DNA from: Loxodes magnus
Lineage: Eukaryota; Ciliophora; Karyorelictea; Loxodida; Loxodidae
Reading direction: 5' to 3'
Length of the DNA stretch: 64,000 nt
Assembly (NCBI GenBank): GCA_946699065.1
Contig: CAMPDV010000010.1
Span: 372,001-436,000 of the forward strand
This document shows, one piece after another, positions 45,602-57,240 of the stretch; position 1 is the stretch's first letter; each line of letters opens with the position of its first letter. The translations under genes and the position numbers were made by a program. Below the pieces are notes generated by a model. The model ran no database searches and was not told the origin of the DNA. It saw nothing but the letters and a program-made list of their open reading frames with translations.

Positions 45602-46216
45602 TCATCATTTTTAAAAAATTGCATTAGTCTCAGTAATTAAAAAAAGTAAAAGTAACTAGTTATTGAGTGATAAATTTACTTTAATTTAATCTTCTTTAAG
45701 TATAAAAAATTTAAATATAGCTCTATTTTATAATTCTGAGGTTATTTTAAATACAAAGAAAGATAGAAAATTTAAAATTATTTTGCTAAGCTTTTAAAAG
45801 TGCAACTTATCCATTTGTCTGCTTTGTATTCTTTTTAAGTTAAATAAAATTCTAAAAGTTTTATACTAAAACTTAAAGATCTTCAAGTAAAGTATATAGT
45901 AATAATAAAACTATTTAATACAATGAATACTTGACCATTTCTACCTATATCTTTTTCCTATTTTGAGATTTATTTTTCTGATCCACCTATTCTCTTGCTT
46001 TTTCATATCTTCAATAATCTTAACCAATCTAATCTCTGAATTTAGCAAAATATATTTTCTGATTTGTCTATTTAATAAGCTTAAAGATCTAATTTTCTAT
46101 AATACTATGTCTTTTGTCCTTTTACATATGCTTTCATAAATCTATTTCATAATTAGCTTCAGTTTTCTGGGCTAATTATAAAGCGCTATTGTTACATCAA
46201 AAGTTCTATTTATCAT
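45602..46216 (-). CDS. Putative basic helical protein, ends in tandem TGA TGA
   Basis: From an ATG at 46216 the minus strand is open for 203 codons to two consecutive TGA codons (45607-45602). The first ~95 residues are protein-like: basic, helical, with I-A-L-Y-N-Q-P-R-K-L-K and a run of charged heptads. The second half is hydrophobic and AT-driven and may be untranslated. If real it is convergent with the membrane protein gene ending at 45537. No family is recognised. Confidence 0.3.
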
Positions 46217-46498
46217 TAAATAAAGCAGACAGCTACTATATAATTAATCCTATCGACTGACTCTATATTCTAAGCTAAAAGTGTTGTTAGAGATATTTAG
46301 TCAATTAGCAAAAGTAATATTAGTTTAGATTACTTTTTACTAAATCTTTTTTCCTTTATTTTGCTATAAATCTGTTGCTAACTGAATCACAATCCAGAAA
46401 CCTTGATTAAGAAATCTTAAAATAAATGTTTTTTTAACCTTAAGAATCTTGATTATCTAAGAAGAAACTATTAGCTTCGCTCTAGAGATTAGAGATAG

Positions 46499-46813
46499 AT
46501 GAAATGCTAACTATGCTAAAATATGAATATTCATTTAAATACTACTTATTCTATTAAAAGCAAGCTTCTGATAGAATAAGATGCAAACCTTTAGATAATA
46601 TGCTACTCTGGAATTATAAATTATGGAAAAAGTACTTTTATTGGGAAAATTTCTAATTGTTAAATTACAAAAATTTAGGATATATTTACTAATAAATAAG
46701 CAAGGATTAAAGAATCAGCTTCAAAGTAAGAGTTATAAGAAAAAATATAGTAATAATATAACGAGAAACGGAAGATGATTTTGAATAGATTATCACGGAT
46801 TTTTTTAATTTGA
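46499..46813 (+). CDS. Putative short protein with a P-loop-like motif
   Basis: ATG 46499 to TGA 46811-46813, 104 residues. The centre contains S-G-I-I-N-Y-G-K-S-T, matching the Walker A pattern G-x4-G-K-S/T, after a hydrophobic strand (L-Q-I-I-C-Y), and followed by a charged helical tail. This resembles the start of a GTPase domain, but no switch or NKxD motif follows, so it is a fragment or a coincidence. Confidence 0.25.
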
Positions 46814-48202
46814 ACCTAAGGCAACAATATACTTAAAAAAAGTCTTTATCATACAAATTTATCCTTATTAATATCTATAAAACAGAATTTTTGTGCATGT
46901 CTAAATTGAAAAATTGAGCACTTAAAATATCTCGTAATTTTTAATTTTATTTTCTATTTTTGTAAATCTAAATAGAACTATAGAACTATAGAACTCTAAG
47001 ATAATTTCTACTCTCATAATCATTTTTAAGTAAAAAATAATTCAAAGATTGATAGCCTAAAATTAAATTTTTTTTTCTTTATTGGAAACAAACAGATACT
47101 TAAGAAAAATTTTTAACTAAATTAGAATTAACAAATATTCAGCGCGCTCTAAGATTAATTTTCTTCCAAGCTTATTCCCTATAAATATAGTCTAATATTT
47201 ATATTTGATTGCATTGAGACTTAAAATTTTAATTTTTCTTTTTTATATTTTTGAAGAATTTTAATATTTTATATCAAACTCTTTTAAGTTCTGATTTATT
47301 CAAACTATTTACTATTTCTACATTCTCCAAAACTTTCTATGTAGTGCCTTAATATATTAAATGTATATGGATTAAGTCTTTTATTATTTAAGCCTTTTTA
47401 ATTATTTTTATTAGGTAATTAGTTTACTTAATTGTTCTGCTGCTTTCAAATTAAATTGACCTAATTAAGCTAATGTAATACCTTAGCTATTTATTTTCCT
47501 TTAGATTTAAAGCTAGCTGAACTATAGCTAAGTTAATATTTTAATAGTACTCCTTCTAATTTAATACCTAAATACATACTTAGACTTGCAAATAGCTGAA
47601 GTCTTAATTGGTGTAAGTATTTGCATCATAATTAATAAGTTTATAGGTATTTTCTTAGCTCTATAGCCATTTCCTTTCTTTAAAATTACTTTTCACTAAA
47701 TTTATTTATTACATGAGAGTGATACTAGCAGAGAAGAAACTAAATCGATTTGAATTTATTTTCTCTTTCTGCTGATAAAGTAAACAATCTACTAAGAGTT
47801 AAGGCTTATAGATCTAGCAATAGCTTATTCATACTAAGTAGTTCTTCTTAATGTAGTTTACTGTCTCCAAAGATAAAAAATATTAAAAACTTATATTTTA
47901 TTTAAGAATCACTCTCTTGTAGAGCTATTGTATAGTAAATTAAACGAAGCTTGCAAATCTTAGATCTGAATATGCTTGATTATGAATAATGTTTAGAAGG
48001 TAGTACTCTGATGACATTACTAGTTGATGAAGTAAGTATGAAGCATAATTTAGAAGAGCAATAAAATATTTAATTGAGAAGGTTTTGGTTGAATTTAAAC
48101 TAAGTAGTTTAGAAACTTCTATTTAAAGTAAATAAATTCTATGAAAAAATCATTTAATTAGTGAGACTTAAACTTTAACGCGACATATTTGTATAATTAA
48201 AA
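46814..48202. other. Intergenic region upstream of SDHA
   Basis: No supported gene. AT-rich sequence with scattered AAGCTT-type words. The promoter and 5' UTR of the SDHA gene must lie in its right part, but no recognisable promoter element stands out. Confidence 0.4.
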
Positions 48203-50080
48203 ATGTGGAGAGCATTTAGTCGAAGGAACTTTTCACAAGTCCTGACTAATAGAAAAGCCTCAACTGGTCCAAATTAAGGAAACATTACATCTGCATACAC
48301 TATTTTCGATCATACATATGATGCAGTTGTAGTAGGTGCTGGAGGTGCTGGACTCAGAGCCGCTTATGGTCTTGCTGAGCAAGGATTTAGCACAGCTTGC
48401 GTATCTAAGCTGTTCCCAACTCGTTCCCATACAATTGCTGCTCAAGGAGGTATTAACGCAGCCCTCGGTAATATGCATGAAGATAAATGGCAATGGCATT
48501 TCTACGATACCGTTAAAGGATCTGATTGGCTAGGAGATTAAGATGCTATTCATTATATGACTGAATAAGCTCCTGCTGCAGTTTATGAATTAGAAGCTGC
48601 AGGATGCCCATTCTCAAGAACAGAAGAAGGAAAAATTTATCAACGTGCATTTGGAGGACAAAGCAGAGACTACGGAAAACTAGGATAGGCTTACAGATGC
48701 TGCGCTGTTGCAGACAGAACTGGACATTCAATTTTACACACTTTATTCGGAAAATCATTAGCATACGGCTGTACTTATTTTATCGAATATTTCGCTACAG
48801 ATTTAATTATGGTAAACGGAGAATGCAGAGGTATTATGTGCTACTGCATTGAAGATGGAAGCTGGCATAGAATTCGTGCTAAACAAACTATAATTGCTAC
48901 CGGAGGATATGGAAGAGCTTATTTCTCATGCACAAGTGCCCATACCTGCACAGGAGATGGTGGTGGTATGGTTTCAAGAGCTGGTCTTCCAATGGAAGAT
49001 TTAGAATTTGTACAATTCCATCCAACCGGAATTTATGGAGCTGGCTGCCTCATGACTGAAGGTTGCAGAGGAGAAGGTGGAATTCTCAGAAATTCAAATG
49101 GTGAAAGATTTATGGAAAGATATGCTCCAAGTGCTAAAGATTTAGCATCTCGTGATGTAGTAAGTAGATCAATGACTCTTGAAATTATTTAAGGAAGAGG
49201 AGTAGGACCTCAAAAAGATCACATTCATCTACACTTAAACCATCTTCCTCCAGAGGTTCTTCATGAAAGATTACCAGGAATTGTAGAAACTGCAAAAATC
49301 TTCGCAGGTGTTGATGCAACAAAAGAACCAATTCCTGTATTACCAACTGTTCACTATAATATGGGAGGTATTCCATCAAATTATAAGACTATTGCTCTCA
49401 CATAAAATGAAAAGGGAGAAGATGTTTAAATTCCTGGACTAATGGCAGCAGGAGAAGCCGGATGCGCTTCTGTACATGGTGCCAACAGATTAGGAGCTAA
49501 CTCTCTATTGGATCTCGTAATTTTCGGAAGAGCTGCTGCCTTAACCTGCAAAGAATTATTCAAGCCAGGCGATAAACAACCAGATCTTCCTCCAGGTGCA
49601 GGAGAAGATTCGATTGCCAAATTCGATAGATACCGTTATGCTAATGGAGCACATCCAACTGCAAATTTGAGATTGGAACTTCAACAAACTATGCAAAAGC
49701 ATGCAGCAGTCTTTAGAATTTAGGAAACACTAGAACAGGGTGTTACTAAGCTTTATGATATTTGCAACAAATTCCAGGACATTAAATTATCAGATAGAAG
49801 TCTAAGATGGAACACTGATCTATTGGAAACTCTAGAACTAGAAAACTTATTATTAATGGCTAAATAAACGATCGTCAGTGCTGAAGCTAGAAAAGAGTCT
49901 AGAGGCGCTCATGCTCGTGATGACTTCTCTAAAAGAGATGATGTAAACTGGATGAAACACACCTTGAGTTGGCAGAAAACACCTGAGGGAAAATGTGATT
50001 TAACATATAGACGTGTTATTACTGAAACTCTTGATCCGGAGAAATGCAAAACAATTCCTCCAAAGGAAAGAGTTTATTGA
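48203..50080 (+). CDS. SDHA: Succinate dehydrogenase flavoprotein subunit, mitochondrial
   Basis: A 625-residue, intron-free gene. The product is the FAD subunit of complex II, oxidising succinate to fumarate at the matrix face of the inner membrane. Residues 1-~35 ([11 protein letters not shown]) form a mitochondrial presequence. The FAD dinucleotide motif [11 protein letters not shown] is at ~43-53. [10 protein letters not shown] at 74-83 holds the His76 expected to bind FAD covalently. Active-site H-P-T-G is at 273-276, C-R-G-E-G-G with Arg289, and [10 protein letters not shown] at 425-434. The C-terminus (T-I-P-P-K-E-R-V-Y) is typical for the family. Length and ends fit SDHA exactly. All eight Trp are TGG, and CAA is common for Gln, unlike neighbouring genes, suggesting high expression. 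Stop is TGA at 50078-50080. Confidence 0.98.
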
Positions 50081-51166
50081 GACCACACACAATTGCACTT
50101 TAAATTTAGTTTAAATATAATATAAGTTATTAAAATAATTAACTACTAAATATCTCATATCTACCCTACTATTATCGAAAGCCAATTATCATGCCAACAC
50201 ATTTAGGTATCAAATATCACGATACTTATTTTTATCGACTTTAGATTTCAGACATTTTAATACTATCAAAAAAAGAAAGATTTAGTAATCAAAATCAGAA
50301 TTCACTAAATCCTATATTCTAAGTCAAAGAAAAGTAGAATAGTGACAAAGATAAAATTGGGTATTATATCTTAAATACTTCTAGATAAGCTAGAGCTGCT
50401 AATACAATAAATAAGGAGAATATATTTAAGAATATTAAAAATAGAACTAAAATTATGAAAATTTAAGAAGGAAAATGATTAGAATATTTGAAGCAATTCA
50501 CATCACTAAAATTAAAAGTATTGCTTATTTACTTAATCTATTAAGTTTAATTTTTTAATAAGACAATCAGATCTCTTTGATAAAACTATTCTACATTTCT
50601 TGAGTGATGTTATCATAATGAAAATTAGCATCCACAGAAATTCCTACTTATCTCATTTACCTTATTTTTAAAGTTATAAAATTATTAATAATTACAATAT
50701 CCATACTTCAAAGAATTTGCTATTAATCATTATTATAAAGATAGTTAAAATATTCACAGTCACTCAAAATAGTTTATTTTTGATATAAGCCTAAATACTT
50801 TGATGACACATTAATAAGTTTAATAAATAGCTCTATATTGCTCATATTAAATGTATAATTAATAACTCCTTACAGTTTATAGTCTTAAAGGGTATACTGG
50901 TAAGTATTGTCAATCTAGAGTTAAGCGTATATTATTTGTCCAAACTATGATTTGCTCAATTTATTGTGATTTATTATTTGAAGATTTTCGCAATTAATAA
51001 AATTTATCCAACATAGGAATTAGAAGTTATTTATTAGTAGATTTTAAACAGATGATTGATATATTTTTGTATGTAGATGGTAGTTTTTTTGGTTTAAAGT
51101 GAATAAAAATTGTAGAAAAAAGGTTAAAAAATAGAGACTAGATGAGAAACATAATATCAAAAAAGT
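50081..51166. other. Convergent intergenic spacer
   Basis: Separates the 3' ends of SDHA (+) and the MIC60 gene (-). AT-rich with no recognisable gene or repeat. Confidence 0.45.
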
Positions 51167-52510
51167 TCAGGTAAAAACTTAGAGGATTAACTTAAATTGT
51201 GATGATAGAATGTTAGTAAAAGCTTCTAGACCTACTCTTGCTTGCAAAGCTCTATAAAAAGCATCCATTTCTTATCTAGGTAATCCACTTAACTGCTAAA
51301 TTTCTTAAAGAGCATTTCTGAGTTTATTTTATTTAACCAGTGCTTCTACTCTTTGTAAAATAGATAAAGACCCTTGTGAATCTACATCTTAAGCAGTATT
51401 AATATTTAGCTTAGCTTTTAAAAATCCCCACCAACTTTTATTGGTTTTACTTAATAAAACAGCTAATCTAGCGCTTTTCTATTCTTCCTAAAATAGCTAA
51501 TATATCTGGGATCTCGAAGGAACTCCTTTTTCACAAAGATACTGATAGTTCTCATTAACATATTAATCAAATGCTTTTTAAACCAATTCGTCTTTTATCT
51601 GTTTTGTCTATTTTAAGACAGTGCTAATATCTCCAACATCATGTTAGAGTTTCATTAAAAGATTGAAAGTTACTTAGGAAAAGTAAATGTTATTTCTAAG
51701 AATATAAATTCTTTAGTTCTTTTCTTATATTCTGTCTTACAAATTTCCTATTTCAGATTTTAAATTTTGCAATGAATTTATTGAACCAGAATACTTTTCC
51801 TAAAGTTCGCTGCATTTATTTTAGAGTTAAATTAAATTCTATTCGTACAATTTTAGATATTCCTCTTATTCTTTTTGGCTCATTCCTTAAGCTTCAGCTT
51901 TTTAAACTGGCTCCTCTTTTTTGATTTCTTAACTTGGAGTTGCTGCTATTAATTCTTTCTCTTTCAAATCTTTTTCTAATTACTCTCTTTCTAATCTTGC
52001 TAATTCTTCTTTTTATTCTTTCTATTTTAAATACTCAATTTACTGTGTAACTTTTACAAGATATCTCCATTTTTCTTATTCATCTTTATTTTTTTCCTCT
52101 TGCTCTTATTTCAATAATTGCTACTAAGCTTTAAGCTACTATTATACTAGTTCAAGCTAAGCTTAAAGATTCTATTTTTCAAGTTATTCATTTTTGAGTT
52201 TTTCCATTTCTTCTTACTCTTTTTCCTTTCTAAAAGTATCTTCAATAATGATCTTTTATTTTTGTTCTTCAGTAGCTTTAATCTCTTGAGCTGACCTTTT
52301 AACTAAAGCTTTCTATTCTAGTTCTTCTTTTTTCTACTAAAGGATTAATTTCTATTTGTTTTCTAAGGATTACTAGTACGTAGAGTAGACAACATAGCAA
52401 GAGCCTAACAAAAGAGAAGTGGAAGTAAACGCAACGACTCTTCTTTAAAAGAGCGATTCTCCTCCAAGTTAAGCTCGTTAGCTAATCATACGAAATGTTT
52501 ATCTCCACAT
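51167..52510 (-). CDS. MIC60: MIC60/mitofilin, MICOS complex subunit
   Basis: ATG 52510 to TGA 51167-51169, 447 residues, no intron. It has a basic N-terminal presequence (M-W-R-Q-T-F-R-M-I-S-Q-R-A) and one transmembrane helix at ~25-45. A long Glu/Gln/Lys coiled coil spans ~47-200. The conserved C-terminal mitofilin domain has ...S-L-S-I-L-Q-R-V-E-A-L-V and L-Q-E-I-Q-Q-L-S-G-L-P-R at ~380-430. This layout is that of MIC60, which shapes crista junctions in the inner mitochondrial membrane. It is shorter than animal mitofilin and near alveolate size. All four Trp codons are TGG. It is divergent from the docking-complex-like gene at 52997, with a 486 bp shared promoter region. The family call rests on the C-terminal block plus architecture. 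Confidence 0.8.
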
Positions 52511-52996
52511 TTCTATTACAATTAAATAAACCAATTCACTTTTAAACCTTCATTCTTTAATTAATTCTTCTTTATTTTCTTTCTATAAATATGTCTTCAA
52601 TCTACTCTCTCTGTCTATCTTACACATCAGCAACCCATTATAATCAAGCTTCCTCTTACTATCTACTTCTAACTTAATTCCTTTTGCTTAGAAGCATACT
52701 TTTGAAATTAGATAGTGAGATATCTTATATGTTAGAATAAGGAAAGAAAGGATAATCTAAAGAGAGTTATAGTATCCTTAGTGCTAGTATTTTCAATTTA
52801 TACAAGCAACTACTAATCTAAAAGGCATTCATCTAATAAGACAACTATAGCTTACTTAAGTATCCTATTTACTATTCTCTATAGTTAAAAGAAGTACAAT
52901 TAAAGTCTATTGTATTGTAAGGAAATAGAGGGATGAAAGATGAAGAAATATTTAAAGCAGTAAGAAGTAAAAATAGTAAGGTTTCTTTTAACTAAA
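52511..52996. promoter_or_regulatory. Divergent intergenic region between MIC60 and the docking-complex-like gene
   Basis: A 486 bp AT-rich spacer between two divergently oriented start codons, so it should carry both promoters. No specific element is identifiable by eye. Confidence 0.4.
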
Positions 52997-54685
52997 ATGG
53001 AATTACCTTAATTTCTCCCTTAAATTAAAGTTTCTCATACTCCTACTAGATCTTATCAGGATAATACTAGAAAGTAACAATATCACTTTTATTCTTAAAA
53101 GCAGTCTATTTCCGATATCGATATTTCATAGTTCCAGCCGATTGAAGTTTTAGATTTAAGAGAAAAATCGAATAAGTATCTTGAAAAAGCAATGATGTGA
53201 AGTAAAAAGGTTAGCAATCTTACTGGAATGATATAAGCGAATGCTGAATAAGTTCTAGAGCTTTAGACTAGATACAATAAAAAGAAATATCCTTTACAGT
53301 AAATAGAACTCAAGAGCGAGATAGATAAAGCAGAACACTAGCTAGTAATTGCTAGGTAGAGATACAATGATGCTACAGAGTAATATACAAGTTCTATTAA
53401 TTAAATAGATATTGTTAGAAAGGAAATCCAATGCTATAAATAAGCTATCAGTGATATGCAAAAGTAATTAGAAACTACTAAGAATAATATAAAGCATGCT
53501 TCAGTTAAAAATGAAACAGCTTAAAATTCAATAAAGGTAGTTAAAAACAAAATTAGGTCTATTGGGAAATAGTAAAATAAAGAAAACTACTATTACGGAT
53601 AAAGACTTGAAGAAAAGGTTATCAAACTAAATTAAGTTAGAGTTGCTAATTTAAAAGCGATTTTGCAATAGAAAAATTAAAATGAATTCGATGAAAACTA
53701 AGCTCTAGCAGTTGATCCAACAAATGTACAACAAACAAGAAAGCAAGTCTTAGTTAGATAGCTAAAAGATCTCAAAAGCTCGAAATAAAAATATTAGAAG
53801 TGAATTAATAAACTCTAAGAGGGATTTAACAAAATGATGGATATTAGCAAAACTAAGAATCTAAACAAATTGATTTAAACATTTATAGTTTCATAAGAAA
53901 ACAATTCTGAACTATTTAGCAGACTCAATTTCATGAATATGCAAATATCTGAACTTTAAGAGCAATCTAAAAGATTACAAAAAGAGATTTAGGAATATTC
54001 TAATAATTAAGAAAACGATAACATTTCCACAAAGCCTAAGATGAAACCTTAAGATTAACTAGATCTTACTCTTAAATAATTAGAAGAGTTAAACTAGCAA
54101 AATTAGAAAGAGGATAAACATTTGCTTTAGTTTAGTAGTTAATTAGAAAGCTTAAATCCATATATAGAAAATATAATAAACCAACTTAAGTTTCTGGTAT
54201 CAGAAAATGATATTGAAACAAAGCAGATGACAATGGATGAAGTTTCAGTCAACTTCGTAACGCTGAAATAATATTTAATTTATTTGGAAGAGAAAATCTA
54301 ATAGTTACTTTCTCTTTATTCTAGCAAATATCATTAAAAATCTGCAGTTTTTAGTTCAAACCTAGAAGAAAGTTATTCTTTGTAAGAATAGCGTAAAAAG
54401 TAATGATATATGACTTAGGATGAATCAATTTATGAAGATGAGCTATAAGCTGATTATGTTTTGAATAAATAAGAACTTTAAGAAAGAGGCTAAAAATAAG
54501 CGGCATTATTATCTGAACCTAGTTAACCTAAAAATTTATAAATCTATAACCATGAAACTTAAATTCGATCTCAAATTTAAAAAGGTATTTTCAATAAAGG
54601 AAGGAAGCGGTCTAATAAAAAGCAAAGGAACGAGGATATTTATCACGAGTCTCAACCTACAGTTCAATATTTACCTATATAATGA
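52997..54685 (+). CDS. Outer dynein arm docking complex-like coiled-coil protein (ODA1/CCDC114/CCDC63 family)
   Basis: ATG 52997 to TGA 54683-54685, 562 residues, no intron. The protein is coiled coil from ~60 to 480. The segment at ~289-330 (N-K-L-I-Q-T-F-I-V-S-Q-E-N-N then S-E-L-F-S-R-L-N-F-M-N-M-Q-I) matches the conserved signature of the DC2/ODA1 family, normally ...FI..E..NF.LF.YVNELN.E.E. These proteins anchor outer dynein arms to ciliary doublet microtubules. The tail is Gln/Asn-rich and basic, with no clear domain. All three Trp codons are TGA and Gln is mostly TAA/TAG. The assignment to this family is moderately strong; the exact subunit is not certain. Confidence 0.7.
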
Positions 54686-54943
54686 TATTTATTCTTATTA
54701 AAAGCTTCTATTAATCTTTACGCTTATTTCTACTTATCTTCACTATTAAAGTTAGTTAAGTAACATTTTTATAAAACTAGGTAGTTTATAGTTTTGAGAT
54801 GTAGAAATTAAGAAATCCTTTAATATGAAAATATTTATATACAACGGCTTAATTAAAATAGCCTTGTAAGCTAGTTCATAGAGATAATTGGTAGATGCTT
54901 TAATGTAAAGATTTTAAATGAATTAAATCAAAAAATCTTTCAA

Positions 54944-55321
54944 TCATAAATCAAAATTCATCAAGTCTGAATCAGGGAAGATTGTAGCCGTTTTTATTAA
55001 TGGATAGTCACATGAATTAGATGATTCTCCATTGTTCTCCTCAACAATTTTATCCACTGTCGCTGCGCTTTATTTTTCAAGTGCTATCTCATAATTCTAT
55101 ATTTTTTAAAGCGCTTATGTAATATGCTTGGAAGTAGTTATAGGTTTAGTTCTAATTGACGAAGGAATTGATTTAGAAATCAATCCTCGACGGGCTACGA
55201 AGCTCTAGCCATTCTAAGATTGCAATCCAGCAACCTTCTGTTGTTAATTTTATTCAATTGTTAAAACAGCTTAAGTACCTTCAATTTCATTAGTGTTATT
55301 ATTTTACTCTAGTTTCTCCAT
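54944..55321 (-). CDS. Small hydrophilic protein, unknown function
   Basis: ATG 55321 to TGA 54944-54946, 125 residues. Ser/Gln/Asn/Thr-rich with a conserved-looking core (S-F-V-A-R-R-G-L-I-S-K-S-I-P) and an acidic C-terminus. It contains no Trp and no membrane segment. The middle is noticeably more GC-rich (around 55160-55220), supporting a coding role. It is convergent with the docking-complex-like gene. No family is recognised; a regulatory or intrinsically disordered protein is plausible. Confidence 0.55.
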
Positions 55322-55900
55322 TTTTTATAAGTTATTTAATGTAAATTTATTTTATCCTCTAGCATTTATATTCTATTTCAAGCCATACCACATCTCTCAT
55401 TCTGCAATGCTGCTTTCTTTACTCCTTCTCACTTTTTAAACTTTAACTAGTTGCTAATTGAGCATCACTCATCCTATACCTTTTAAAGCAGAAATTACGG
55501 AATAGTATTTATAAATACCACTCTTAACTAAATATAGTCTTTTACTTTCTCTAGAATTCTAAAGCAAACTAGTGAAAATAAATAACTAAGTTATATCAAA
55601 TTATGATCGAAATGAAGCTTTTAAACTAAAGCATAAACATAGTAGAATAAGATGAACATTGCATTAGTATGACTATTTACTTAAGTTATCCATTTATAAA
55701 TATGCATTCTTAGCATATAAAGTAAAGCAATAGTCTGTAATTAAAATATTCAGTATTTCTGTTAAAAAACTGCCAATAAAGAGATATTAAAGGTAATAAA
55801 TAAAGGGAATGAATAGAATAAATAAAAGCAGTATTAAAAAGGATTCAGCTATTGTAATTATGATCTTTAATTCCTTTTTATTTAGTTGATTAATTAAACA
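55322..55900. promoter_or_regulatory. Divergent intergenic region
   Basis: Separates the starts of the small protein (-) and the gene at 55901 (+). AT-rich with no recognised element or gene. Confidence 0.35.
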
Positions 55901-57043
55901 ATGGAAATAGGTATCCTTAATATGGTAAGCAGAATAGGTAAATAATCTTCATAGAAGCATATGATTCTTAAACATAAGGAAGAAATTTTGTAGGGTACTA
56001 GGAAGAAGTATGTAGTTAAAGATCAATCTTATAAATTTTATGGGAAACAGGCAGCTAGCTACTAAGATCTTTAAAAAATCATTGAAGAAGAGAAAATTAA
56101 ATTGAATGAGGAGTAGATTAAAACTAAGAATATTTCACATGTATTTGCTAGGCAATCAAGAGAACAGTACTATAAATCCCATGTATTCTATTATTCAGAG
56201 CTCCAAAGATATTGTTCCTGATATGTGACATTATAATGTTAATATAGAAGGAACGAAAAAGTAATTCTCTTATATAGACGAATTCCCGAGACTGATTTTA
56301 AATTAAGATCAATTACAACTGCTAAAGTCATTAAATAAGCAAAAGATCCTCACGATACAATTTTAAACCCAGTAAAATAAAGTATTATTGAGTCTAAAAT
56401 GATACAGTTTGAAAAATAGCTAGCAAGATAAAATTTAAATTCTTTAGATCCTCATGAAGCTAGATTTAGCACTCAAAATTTATGGCCTTCTGCTTGATCA
56501 AAATCAAAAAAATAAAGAGCACCTATTATAGGGAAATAATTGCCCCGATAGAATTAATCTTTCCAAAACATAAATTAGCCAAGTTATAATCCTAATTTTG
56601 AATTTGTTAAAGCTTCTCTAGGCAATGTTGGTCCATCATTTAGTAAGTAAAATGGTAGATTTTCGTATTCTAGAAGATATGAACAAAAGCCAGATTTTTA
56701 CAATACTAATCCAGAAGCTATATCAAAAAAAATTCCAGCAGTAACATTTCAAAAGTAACTAGGGAGAGATGTATTTAAGTGTAAAGCAGAGAAAAATAGT
56801 CAAATAAACCTACTGCCTAGCTTCATGACTAGAGTTGGTAGTAGATGTGGTAATGGAGAATAAAATGCTAAATCGTTGGAAATGAACTATTTTAGCACAG
56901 GTCAGTTTTAAAGCACCACTAGCAGTTTTAATATTTAAACAAAAACTAGAAAATCAAGAAAATCAAATAACTTTGATAACCAAGAATATAGCTTTTCAAA
57001 ACTTATTGACTTGAATTATGGAAGTGACAGTGATTTTAACTGA
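55901..57043 (+). CDS. Putative cilium/microtubule-associated protein, two micro-introns
   Basis: After removing introns at 56183-56198 (16 nt) and 56261-56277 (17 nt), one frame gives 369 residues ending at TGA 57041-57043. Each intron restores a protein-like reading: ...K-S-H then S-S-K-D-I-V-P-D-M-W, and G-T-K-K then R-I-P-E-T-D-F-K-L-R. The protein is basic, with spaced motifs such as P-S-Y-N-P-N-F-E-F-V, F-Y-N-T-N-P-E-A-I and I-P-A-V-T-F-Q-K-Q-L-G-R that vaguely resemble the short Pro/Tyr repeats of sperm-tail and inner-microtubule proteins. The tail is Ser/Asn-rich. The family is not firmly identified. If the TGA is read as Trp the frame continues ~75 codons and overlaps the convergent kinase gene, so the end is uncertain. 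Confidence 0.6.
56183..56198 (+). other. 16-nt intron
   Basis: GTATTCTATTATTCAG; its removal corrects a +1 frame change within the gene at 55901. Confidence 0.75.
56261..56277 (+). other. 17-nt intron
   Basis: GTAATTCTCTTATATAG; it restores the original frame after the 16-nt intron upstream. Confidence 0.75.
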
Positions 57044-57240
57044 TCAACTTATAATTTAATTAGTGTTAATTCAGACTTTGATAACCATTTTTTAACTTTT
57101 TTAATTTAAAGCTCTTTATGCAAATCAATAGATTCAGCACTTGATACTTTAAAGGTTCAAAAATAGAGAGGATTTATTATAGTTGATATTAGTATTGAAA
57201 TAGTTCAATCTAAATATAAAGTTAAGATTTGCTTTCCTCT

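Noticed and set aside
46499-46813. Idea that the P-loop ORF is a translation-termination GTPase relevant to the ambiguous code
   Set aside because: Only a Walker A-like motif is present, with no other GTPase motif; the link would be speculation.
48260-49723. Several separate short ORFs on both strands across 48.2-49.7 kb
   Set aside because: They are pieces or shadows of the single SDHA gene, which becomes one frame once TAA and TAG are read as Gln.
55140-55230. GC-rich patch with short inverted matches, possibly a tRNA
   Set aside because: No cloverleaf, anticodon arm or T-arm GTTCGA motif; it lies in the coding frame of the small minus-strand protein.
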